A DNA stretch of 64,000 nucleotides, taken from positions 213,779 through 277,778 of the forward strand of contig NZ_FQZO01000006.1 of NCBI RefSeq assembly GCF_900142075.1. The letters are read 5' to 3'. The translations under genes and the position numbers were made by a program. Origin of the DNA: Clostridium amylolyticum. Lineage in GTDB: Bacteria > Bacillota > Clostridia > Clostridiales > Clostridiaceae. Shown one piece after another: positions 57,451 to 64,000 of the stretch. Each line of letters begins with the position of its first letter. The stretch's first letter is position 1. The notes beneath the pieces were generated by a model that had not been told where the DNA came from, made no database searches, and saw nothing but the letters and a program-made list of their open reading frames with translations.

Positions 57451-57460
57451 GTTAATTTAC

Positions 57461-58099
57461 TTATGCAATGTTAATTATCTCATATAATTCACATAAATCA
57501 TCTATCATATAGTCAGGGTTTTCCTTGTGAAGAGATTCTATGGGAAGTGCTGTATAGGTAACTCCGCAGGTCTTACAACCAGCATTTTTACCACACAAAA
57601 TATCTATATAACTATCTCCTACCATAATTGTTTCTTCCGGTTTTGCTCCCAATAACTCCATAGCTTTTAAAGCAGGATGTGGGTTAGGTTTATGTATTTC
57701 AGTGTCTTCTGGAGTGATGATAACATCCATATATTCATAGATGCCAACTAACTTCATCCCTCTTTCAGCTAAGGTTTTTCTTTTAGAAGTTACCACTGCT
57801 ATTTTAATTCCTGCAGCCTTAATCTTTTCAAGAACTTCTATTACCCCGTCAAAAGACCTGCAATAGCTATCATGGATGGACTCATTATAATTTCTATAGA
57901 AAGCCACTAACTCCTCAGCTCTTTCACTGTTATATCTCATCATCGATGGTGTTAATGGCTCCCCGAATAATTTAGTTATCTCAGTATCTTCTACTTCTAA
58001 ATTTAGCATTTCTTTAAAGGTATGTCTAAAGGACATTATTATTAATTCGTTAGTATCAATTAATGTCCCATCAAGATCAAATAATAAAGCTTTAATCAT
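57461..58099 (-). CDS. HAD-family phosphatase (PpaX/Gph-like)
   Basis: 212 residues. Motif I DLDGT, motif II VVTSKRK, motif III Lys in HKPNPHP and motif IV GDSYIDI are complete. Length and cap insertion fit PpaX pyrophosphatase or phosphoglycolate phosphatase types; the substrate cannot be fixed. It acts in the cytosol. Confidence 0.88.
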   Translation of the reverse strand: MIKALLFDLDGTLIDTNELIIMSFRHTFKEMLNLEVEDTEITKLFGEPLTPSMMRYNSERAEELVAFYRNYNESIHDSYCRSFDGVIEVLEKIKAAGIKIAVVTSKRKTLAERGMKLVGIYEYMDVIITPEDTEIHKPNPHPALKAMELLGAKPEETIMVGDSYIDILCGKNAGCKTCGVTYTALPIESLHKENPDYMIDDLCELYEIINIA

Positions 58100-58153
58100 A
58101 TAGTAATCTATCCTTTCCTTTATTGTACAACCATTATAACAAAGGAAATATTA

Positions 58154-58963
58154 TTATTCAAAACTTTTCACTGGTATATCCTTTAATTTTGCAAAGGTTA
58201 TGCCCTTTTCTTCCATGCTGCGTATTTTATTTTTCAGTGCTGTTACAGTATTATGTCCTCCTGCTGGCCCTACATGCCCTATTACTATAGCATAGCCTTT
58301 TTTCAAAGCCAGCTCTGAAGCTTTGTCTAACTGATTTTCTATAACCTTTACATTATTGTTATTATCCAGAAATATATCCCTTTCAAAATAAGGCACTTGA
58401 AGTTCCTGACATACCTTTTTACCTTGTGAACCTGCTGTGGTTTTACTATCTAAAAATATTAAATCATAGCTCTTTGCCACCCTCATTACAGCTTTTACCA
58501 CCCTCTCATCCTTCATGGCTTTAGAACCCGTATGATTATTAATTCCCTCAGCATACTTAAGCTCTTTTATAGCATCCCCTACTCTAAGTTCGATTTCCTC
58601 ATCTTTAAGATTGGTGGTAATCCCTCTTGGTCCAAGCCAACTTACCTTTCCCTTTTCCGGTTCCATAGGAAGATGTAAAATAACTCCATGCCCCTTATCA
58701 TGAGCGCTTTGTGCATCTTTAACACTAGTAGGTAAAAAAGGCATAACCGCAGCTGTGATAGGTATATTTAGGTTTAACATGTCCTCTGTTCCTTGGCTAC
58801 TATTTCCAAAATCATCTATTACTACAGCGATTATTGCAGATTTATTACCAGCGAAAGCCATGGCATCATTATTTTTTTTATAATCTACAGATATCAGCAA
58901 TGTCGCTAGTGAAAAAACTAGTAATGCTATGTTACATTTTTTAAACATTTCACATTTCATCAT
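58154..58963 (-). CDS. Divergent polysaccharide deacetylase (YibQ family)
   Basis: 269 residues from ATG at 58963, seven bases after AGAGGAGG. One N-terminal signal or anchor segment, then VVIDDFGNS, LHLPMEP, NNHTGS and FLDSKTTAGS, which are the family's metal and substrate motifs. It is related to NodB enzymes but of unproven substrate; secreted or membrane-bound. Confidence 0.85.
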   Translation of the reverse strand: MMKCEMFKKCNIALLVFSLATLLISVDYKKNNDAMAFAGNKSAIIAVVIDDFGNSSQGTEDMLNLNIPITAAVMPFLPTSVKDAQSAHDKGHGVILHLPMEPEKGKVSWLGPRGITTNLKDEEIELRVGDAIKELKYAEGINNHTGSKAMKDERVVKAVMRVAKSYDLIFLDSKTTAGSQGKKVCQELQVPYFERDIFLDNNNNVKVIENQLDKASELALKKGYAIVIGHVGPAGGHNTVTALKNKIRSMEEKGITFAKLKDIPVKSFE

Positions 58964-59084
58964 GATATATCCTCCTCTATTTAACAATAATAATTATTTA
59001 ATAAAAAATATTGCAAAAACTTTAATAACAATTGAATGAAAACAACATATTATATGAATAAAAGAAACATAATAGGAGGTTAAT

Positions 59085-60125
59085 ATGAAAAACAAATGGC
59101 GTAAATATTTGCTGCTTCCCTTATTAATATTATTTTTAATTCCTTCAATAATATCCTGTAAAAGTAAGGAAACTCCTAAGGTTACTCCCGTTAATGGCAT
59201 CACCAAAATAAGGCTGAATGAAGTAGCACGTTCCATATTCTATGCCCCCATGTATGCTGCAATCAATGAAGGCTTCTTTAAAGAAGAAGGTATTGAAATA
59301 GAACTTACCACAGGTCAAGGAGCAGATAAAACCATGCAGCAACTCCTTAGTGGAAGTGTAGATATAGGCTTTTCAGGTCCTGAACAAGTAATTTATATCT
59401 ATAATCAAAAGAGAGAGGACTATCCAGTAGTTTTTGCTCAACTAACCCAAAAAGATGGTTCCTTCTTAGTAGGTAGAAAAAAAGATGCGGACTTTACTTG
59501 GGAACATGTTAAAGGTAAAACCATAGTAGGCGGAAGACCTGGCGGAGTTCCTGAAATGGCCTTAGAGTATGTTTTAAGAAATCACGGTATTCAGCCTGAT
59601 AAAGATTTGAATCTAATAACTAATATAGCCTTTAATGCCACTGCAGGAGCTTTTGTAGGAGGCACTGGAGACTATGTAGCACTCTTCGAACCTACTGGAA
59701 GCATGCTGGAAAAGGAAAACTCTGGAGCCATAGTAGCTTCCATAGGTAAATCTGCTGGTGTTATGCCTTATACCTGTTTCTATACCACTAAATCCTATAT
59801 GGAAAAAAATCCAGATATTATTGAAAGATTTACTAGAGCCATCTACAAGGGCCAACTTTGGGTAGCAAAAACCAAGGATGAAGATGTAGCAAAATCTATA
59901 ATTTCCTTCTTCCCTGGCACAGATAACGCCTTAGTTATTAATGTAATTAAAAATTATAGAGATATAGATGCCTTTGCTGCAAATCCTATAATAAAAGAAG
60001 AGGATATGTCCAGGCTTATGGACATTATACAATCCTATAAATCAGATCTAATACCTAAACGCCCTCCTTTTGATGATATTGTTACAAATAAATTTTCAAA
60101 AAAGATAGTGGACGAAATCAAGTGA
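59085..60125 (+). CDS. ABC transporter substrate-binding lipoprotein (SsuA/ThiY-type)
   Basis: 346 residues with a lipobox near Cys25 (SIISCKS). The NMT1/SsuA fold is indicated by FYAPMYAAINEGFFKEEG, LLSGSVDIGFSGPE and GGRPGGVPEM. Relatives bind sulfonates, nitrate, taurine or thiamine precursors. No thi or ssu genes are adjacent, so the ligand is open. It is the first gene of a three-gene operon. Confidence 0.92.
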   Translation: MKNKWRKYLLLPLLILFLIPSIISCKSKETPKVTPVNGITKIRLNEVARSIFYAPMYAAINEGFFKEEGIEIELTTGQGADKTMQQLLSGSVDIGFSGPEQVIYIYNQKREDYPVVFAQLTQKDGSFLVGRKKDADFTWEHVKGKTIVGGRPGGVPEMALEYVLRNHGIQPDKDLNLITNIAFNATAGAFVGGTGDYVALFEPTGSMLEKENSGAIVASIGKSAGVMPYTCFYTTKSYMEKNPDIIERFTRAIYKGQLWVAKTKDEDVAKSIISFFPGTDNALVINVIKNYRDIDAFAANPIIKEEDMSRLMDIIQSYKSDLIPKRPPFDDIVTNKFSKKIVDEIK

Positions 60126-60130
60126 TTCTT

Positions 60131-60179
60131 AGCTTCAGGTGGAGTTTGTTTAAAAGAAATACTTACTCCATCTGAAGCT
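60131..60179 (+). promoter_or_regulatory. Intra-operon stem-loop after the binding-protein gene
   Basis: 15-bp arms AGCTTCAGGTGGAGT and ACTCCATCTGAAGCT with one G-U pair and a 19-base loop. No T run follows. Such stems stabilise the upstream mRNA or dampen downstream expression, giving excess binding protein. Confidence 0.6.
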
Positions 60180-60209
60180 TAGTAAATTTACAAAAAAGAA
60201 GGTGAAAAG

Positions 60210-60974
60210 ATGAACTTAGTAGAAGTTAAAAAGGTTTATATAAATTACCATACTCCTCAAGGAGAAACAGAAGTTTTAAAAGATATTTCACTAACCATTG
60301 AAGAAGGAGATTTCATTAGCATAATAGGCCCTTCCGGCTGCGGCAAATCCACTTTATTAAACATTATCAGCGGTGTAATAAAGCCTTCCCAAGGAAAGGT
60401 TTTTTTAGAAGGAAACGAAATTTCAGGCATTGATACTAGGATAGGATATATGTTTCAAAGAGACCAACTATTTCCTTGGCTTAATTTATGGGACAATGTA
60501 TCCATAGCACTGAAGATACAAGGAAAATTTCATAAAGATGCCAAGGATTATTTAAATTCATTACTGGAATCCTATGGTCTGGCATCCTTTAAAAACTATT
60601 ATCCTCATGAACTTTCAGGAGGTATGAGACAGAGAGCTGCACTTATAAGGACTTTAGCTTTATCACCACATATACTCCTCTTAGATGAACCTTTTGCAGC
60701 CTTAGATTATCAAACCAGATTAAAGGTGTGTGATGAGATTTACCAAATAATAAAAAGTGCTGGAAAAACCGCTATTATGGTAACTCACGATATTGCAGAA
60801 GCCATATCTACCTCTTCTAAAGTAATAGTATTAAGCAAGAGACCTTCTCACATAAAAAAAGAAGTGCTCCTAGAATTTGGCGATGAATATGATACCCCTC
60901 TTAAGCGCAGGGAAGCTCCTGAATTTAGAAATTATTTTAATGCTATTTGGAAGGAGTTGGATTTTAATGATTGA
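60210..60974 (+). CDS. ABC transporter ATP-binding protein (SsuB/TauB-like)
   Basis: 254 residues. Walker A GPSGCGKST, Q-loop FQRDQLFPW, signature LSGGMRQR, Walker B LLLDEPFAALD and H-loop VTHD are all intact. It energises import with the permease encoded next. Confidence 0.95.
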   Translation: MNLVEVKKVYINYHTPQGETEVLKDISLTIEEGDFISIIGPSGCGKSTLLNIISGVIKPSQGKVFLEGNEISGIDTRIGYMFQRDQLFPWLNLWDNVSIALKIQGKFHKDAKDYLNSLLESYGLASFKNYYPHELSGGMRQRAALIRTLALSPHILLLDEPFAALDYQTRLKVCDEIYQIIKSAGKTAIMVTHDIAEAISTSSKVIVLSKRPSHIKKEVLLEFGDEYDTPLKRREAPEFRNYFNAIWKELDFND

Positions 60975-61770
60975 AAAAGGCTATAGTAAAGAGCACTTAG
61001 AGTATTTAAAGAAAAATAGAAATACCAGTATACTTTTAGTTGTTACTAGGTGGTTAGTGCTTATTTCCTTAATATTATTATGGGAAGTGGCAGCTACGTA
61101 CAAGTGGATTGATCCTTTTTTGACCAGTTCTCCCTCTCGTATAGTAAAGACCTTTATAACCTTTTGCAATGAAAATATTTTATTAAGACATATACTAGTT
61201 ACCTGCTACGAAAGTATTATAGGATTTACATTAGGTACTATATTAGGTACATTTATAGCTACTATTCTCTGGTGGTCTGACTTTGCTTCTAAGGTTCTCG
61301 ATCCTTATTTAGTAGTGCTTAACGCTCTACCTAAGGTAGCTTTAGGTCCTATAATAATATTTTGGGCGGGTAATGGTATAACTTCCATAATTGTAATCGC
61401 ATTACTAATTTCTATAATAGTAACTATCATTAGTGTTCTTGCTGGTTTTAAAGAAGTGGATAAGGATAAGATAAGGCTGCTTAAAACCTTTGGTGCCACT
61501 AAATTTCAAATATTAAGATACCTTATATTTCCTGCCTCCATACCTACCTTTATATCTGCTTTAAAAATAAATGTAGGACTATCCTGGGTAGGAGTTATAA
61601 TGGGTGAATTCCTTGTGGCTAAAGAGGGGTTAGGATTTCTAATAGTTTATGGAGGGCAGATAGCTCAACTAGATATGGTTATGATGTCTATAATAATACT
61701 GTCTCTACTAGCCTTCTTAATGTATATGGGCGTTTCAATACTAGAAAGCAAGATATCTAGAAAATACTAA
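60967..61770 (+). CDS. ABC transporter permease (SsuC/TauC-like)
   Basis: 267 residues from ATG at 60967, which overlaps the ATPase gene by 8 bp and follows AAGGAG. About six transmembrane segments and the EAA loop (LKTFGATKFQILRYLIFPAS) that docks on the ATPase. Upstream in-frame ATG codons lie within the ATPase gene and lack a binding site. Confidence 0.93.
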   Translation: MIEKGYSKEHLEYLKKNRNTSILLVVTRWLVLISLILLWEVAATYKWIDPFLTSSPSRIVKTFITFCNENILLRHILVTCYESIIGFTLGTILGTFIATILWWSDFASKVLDPYLVVLNALPKVALGPIIIFWAGNGITSIIVIALLISIIVTIISVLAGFKEVDKDKIRLLKTFGATKFQILRYLIFPASIPTFISALKINVGLSWVGVIMGEFLVAKEGLGFLIVYGGQIAQLDMVMMSIIILSLLAFLMYMGVSILESKISRKY

Positions 61771-61836
61771 CATTAGGTTTAAATATGCAGAGATTCATAG
61801 TATAATCTAAGTAAAACTTCTTTGGAGGAACTGCAT

Positions 61837-62655
61837 ATGAAACTTAATAAAACACTAACATTAAATTTAATTATTATAGTAATTTTTATGGTTATTTCCT
61901 TTAAATTTAATGCCTATTTAGGAAATACCCTTCTTTCATTGTTTATCCTTTACAAATTGTATTCCCTAAGGGCATATTTTTATGCCATGGTAGGTAATAC
62001 CAATTTTGCCAAAGGGCAAAAGGACAAAGCTCTACAATGGTTTAAAAAGGCTTCGGAAACTAAAAATTGTTCACCTAGAATTGCAACAAGCTATGCATAT
62101 TTACTTTTAAAAGAAAAAGAAGTTCATAGCTCTAAAGAGATATTAGATAAATTGATAAGCAAAAATAATCTTAAGTTAGAAGAAGAGTCCATTATTAAGA
62201 TGACCTTAGCTTTAGTTTATTGGAAAGAAGGTAATATTGATTTAGCAGTAGAAACCTTAGAAAATGTATATTCAAAATTCAAAAACTCCACCCTTTACGA
62301 GAGTCTTGGCTATTTATTAATTATACAAGGGGATTATAATAAGGCTTTAGATTTTAATTTAGAAGGCATTGATTATGATGCTGGCAACGACGTAATTAAA
62401 GATAATTTAGCTCAAAGTTATTATCATTTAGAAGATTATGATAAAGCTTTGGAGATTTATGAAAAACTAACCTCTAAGGGAGCCGCCTTTGCTGAACCAT
62501 ATTATTATCATGCATTGATATTAGAAAAAAATGGAGAAATAGAAAAAGCGAAAGAAATGCTTAAAACTTCTCTTACCTTTAAAGAATCTTTTTTAAGCAA
62601 CTTAAGCAAAGATACCATGGAAAGTGAATTAAATAAATTAAATGAGGCTTATTAA
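61837..62655 (+). CDS. Tetratricopeptide-repeat protein with N-terminal membrane segments
   Basis: 272 residues from ATG at 61837 after GGAGG. Two hydrophobic segments (about residues 5-45) are followed by TPR units (FAKGQKDKALQWFKKASET, DYNKALDFNLEG, DYDKALEIYEKL). Specific function unknown; likely a scaffold at the membrane. Confidence 0.78.
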   Translation: MKLNKTLTLNLIIIVIFMVISFKFNAYLGNTLLSLFILYKLYSLRAYFYAMVGNTNFAKGQKDKALQWFKKASETKNCSPRIATSYAYLLLKEKEVHSSKEILDKLISKNNLKLEEESIIKMTLALVYWKEGNIDLAVETLENVYSKFKNSTLYESLGYLLIIQGDYNKALDFNLEGIDYDAGNDVIKDNLAQSYYHLEDYDKALEIYEKLTSKGAAFAEPYYYHALILEKNGEIEKAKEMLKTSLTFKESFLSNLSKDTMESELNKLNEAY

Positions 62656-62670
62656 TAGCCTTATTTTTTT
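62645..62670 (+). terminator. Terminator after the TPR gene
   Basis: AGGCT/AGCCT stem overlapping the stop codon, followed by TTATTTTTTT. Confidence 0.65.
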
Positions 62671-62776
62671 GAAATCACAGAATATTTTTTTTATTGTTAA
62701 TATTAAATATTAAATCAAATTAGTAAAAGAAAGTGATAAAGTATAAAGGTGTGAACTTATTTAAAGGAGGAAAAAT

Positions 62777-63127
62777 ATGAAGTACCTAAGAGAACTACTA
62801 ATTATTCTATCCATCTATTTACTAGGAGAATTTATAAGCAAATATTTTAATTTTCCTCTTCCTGGCAACATAATAGGGATGTTAATACTTCTTGCTCTTT
62901 TATGTTTAGGTATTATTGATGTAAAAAAAGTTGAAAATGTATCAAAGTTCTTTCTAGATCATCTTGCATTCTTTTTTATTCCTGCGGGAGTAGGACTTAT
63001 AACATCACTTTCTTTACTAAAAGATACCTGGCTGCAAATTCTTATGGTGTGCCTATTAACAACTATCTTTACCATTGGGGTCACTGGTAGAATAGTTCAA
63101 AAAGTGCAAAAAACAAAAGATAATTGA
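62777..63127 (+). CDS. lrgA: LrgA/CidA-family membrane protein
   Basis: 116 residues with four hydrophobic helices and the family stretch FPLPGNIIGMLILLALL. LrgA/CidA proteins are holin-like modulators of murein hydrolase activity and small-metabolite flux. Good AAAGGAGG site. First gene of a pair with lrgB. Confidence 0.9.
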   Translation: MKYLRELLIILSIYLLGEFISKYFNFPLPGNIIGMLILLALLCLGIIDVKKVENVSKFFLDHLAFFFIPAGVGLITSLSLLKDTWLQILMVCLLTTIFTIGVTGRIVQKVQKTKDN

Positions 63128-63137
63128 GGTGAAAAAT

Positions 63138-63842
63138 TTGAATCATATTATTAATAATCCCTTATTTGGACTAATAATTTCTTTACTAGCCTTTGAAATA
63201 GGTTTTTTTCTTTATAATAAATTTAAGGTTCCTGTTTTTAACCCTTTACTTATAGCTATAATTATCATTATTACATTTTTAAAGCTAACTGATATAAGTT
63301 TTGAAAATTATAATAGTGGTGCACAATTTATCAATTTGTTTTTAGGACCTTCTACAGTAATTTTAGCTGTACCCTTATACAAACAGCTTCCGCTTTTAAA
63401 AAAGAATTTCTTACCTATAATAACAGGCATACTTATAGGGTCTATACTTGGAATACTATCCATAATTCTAGCATCCCATGCATTAGGTCTAAATGTAGAT
63501 ATAATAAGGTCTTTAGCACCAAAATCAGTTACTACTCCTATTGGTATAGAAATCAGTAAGCAGCAAGGGGGGATAACTTCCATAACAGTGGCAGCTATTA
63601 TACTCTCTGGAATTATGGGTGCCGTGCTAGGACCATTGGTGTGCAAGCTCTTCAAAATAAAGGACAAGGTTGCCATAGGTATTGCCTTAGGCACTGCCTC
63701 GCATGCAGTAGGTACCTCTAAGGCTATAGAAATGGGAGAAATAGAAGGTGCCATGAGCAGCTTATCCATGGGAATTGCAGGTATAATCACAGTATTCTTA
63801 GTTCCTATATTACTAAAAATATCCATGCTAATTATACGTTAG
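63138..63842 (+). CDS. lrgB: LrgB/CidB-family membrane protein
   Basis: 234 residues from TTG at 63138, six bases after GAGGTG. Multi-pass membrane protein with SLAPKSVTTPIGIEIS and GIALGTASHAVGTSKAIEMG, diagnostic of LrgB. Eleven bases separate it from lrgA; the two probably act together. Confidence 0.92.
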   Translation: MNHIINNPLFGLIISLLAFEIGFFLYNKFKVPVFNPLLIAIIIIITFLKLTDISFENYNSGAQFINLFLGPSTVILAVPLYKQLPLLKKNFLPIITGILIGSILGILSIILASHALGLNVDIIRSLAPKSVTTPIGIEISKQQGGITSITVAAIILSGIMGAVLGPLVCKLFKIKDKVAIGIALGTASHAVGTSKAIEMGEIEGAMSSLSMGIAGIITVFLVPILLKISMLIIR

Positions 63843-63857
63843 GACAAACTAATGGCA

Positions 63858-63905
63858 TTCATATGAGTTATTAGCTAATTGAGAATTTAGAATTGAAAAT
63901 TTAGA
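63858..63905. repeat. Diverged dispersed-repeat remnants
   Basis: TTCATATGAGTTATTAG echoes the arm of the 4,052-4,125 inverted repeat. AATTGAGAATTTAGAATTG resembles the ends of the 5.1 and 12.1 kb elements. Only fragments are seen. Confidence 0.45.
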
Positions 63906-63984
63906 ACTCATAGGCCCCCTCCAAAAGCTGGACTATTAATTCGAATGAAGTTAGAATTAAAATACAGTTAAGAGGAGGTCTTTT

Positions 63985-64000
63985 ATGTCTATAAGGTTTA
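63985..64000 (+). CDS. Start of an unidentified gene cut by the window edge
   Basis: ATG at 63985 has AGAGGAGG six bases upstream and begins MSIRF. Five codons are too few to identify it. The spacer before it (GGCCCCCTCCAAAAGC) looks unlike neighbouring DNA and might be an insertion-sequence end. Confidence 0.45.

Noticed and set aside
63308..63826. Leftward 172-codon open frame
   Set aside because: Antisense to lrgB, whose family motifs are clear.
1..64000. tRNA or rRNA genes, including a tRNA attachment site
   Set aside because: No cloverleaf or rRNA sequence was recognised; the prophage sits in a protein gene.

Overview
The window is low-GC Gram-positive DNA. Purine-rich Shine-Dalgarno sequences, TTG and GTG starts, AT-rich spacers and gene families such as pflB, PEP carboxykinase, MurT/GatD and LrgAB point to Clostridium sensu stricto, probably near the C. 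botulinum/C. sporogenes group. The species is inferred from gene content, not established.

Layout. (1) 1-17.96 kb is chromosome: pyruvate formate-lyase (cut by the window edge), a beta-lactamase-fold protein lacking its catalytic serine, a phosphofructokinase, UppP, PckA, ManA, a TPR protein, the divergent murT-gatD pair, a polysaccharide deacetylase, a Nudix hydrolase, a D,D-carboxypeptidase and HypF. Several AT-rich inverted-repeat elements resembling MITEs lie between genes. (2) 17,922-56,920 is a complete-looking prophage of about 39.0 kb inserted by a large serine integrase into a flavin-reductase-like gene. The two host fragments (17,818-17,933 and 56,919-57,392) join in frame when the prophage is removed. 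(3) 57.4-64 kb is chromosome again: a HAD phosphatase, a YibQ-type deacetylase, a three-gene SsuA/ThiY-type ABC transporter, a TPR protein and LrgA/LrgB.

The prophage has an HK97-type siphovirus plan and is transcribed mostly right to left. The integrase and CI-like repressor face right at its right end. Leftward from the operators come a Cro-like gene, many small early genes (including a Spo0E-like phosphatase homologue), a replication and DNA-processing block (HUH Rep, RecU, SNF2-like helicase, N4/N6 methyltransferase, SSB), two C5 methyltransferases, an ArpU-like regulator, an HNH-terS-terL-portal-ClpP-like protease-capsid block, connectors, tail genes with a -1 frameshift chaperone, tape measure, Dit, baseplate and fibre, then holin and amidase. 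Beyond the lysis genes is an accessory segment (about 17.97-20.7 kb). It holds tiny membrane peptides behind a near-perfect sigma-A promoter containing an 18-bp palindrome, a membrane-anchored DnaQ-like exonuclease, two XRE regulators, and a 33-codon gene whose promoter spacer carries a LexA-type SOS box.

The most interesting signals are the SOS-box peptide gene at attL, the palindrome-controlled micro-peptides, the phage Spo0E-like gene, the repressor with a duplicated 58-residue C-terminal unit, the anti-Shine-Dalgarno leader at 41.0 kb, the murT gene that appears to start at ATT, and the beta-lactamase-fold protein with Gly in place of the nucleophile.
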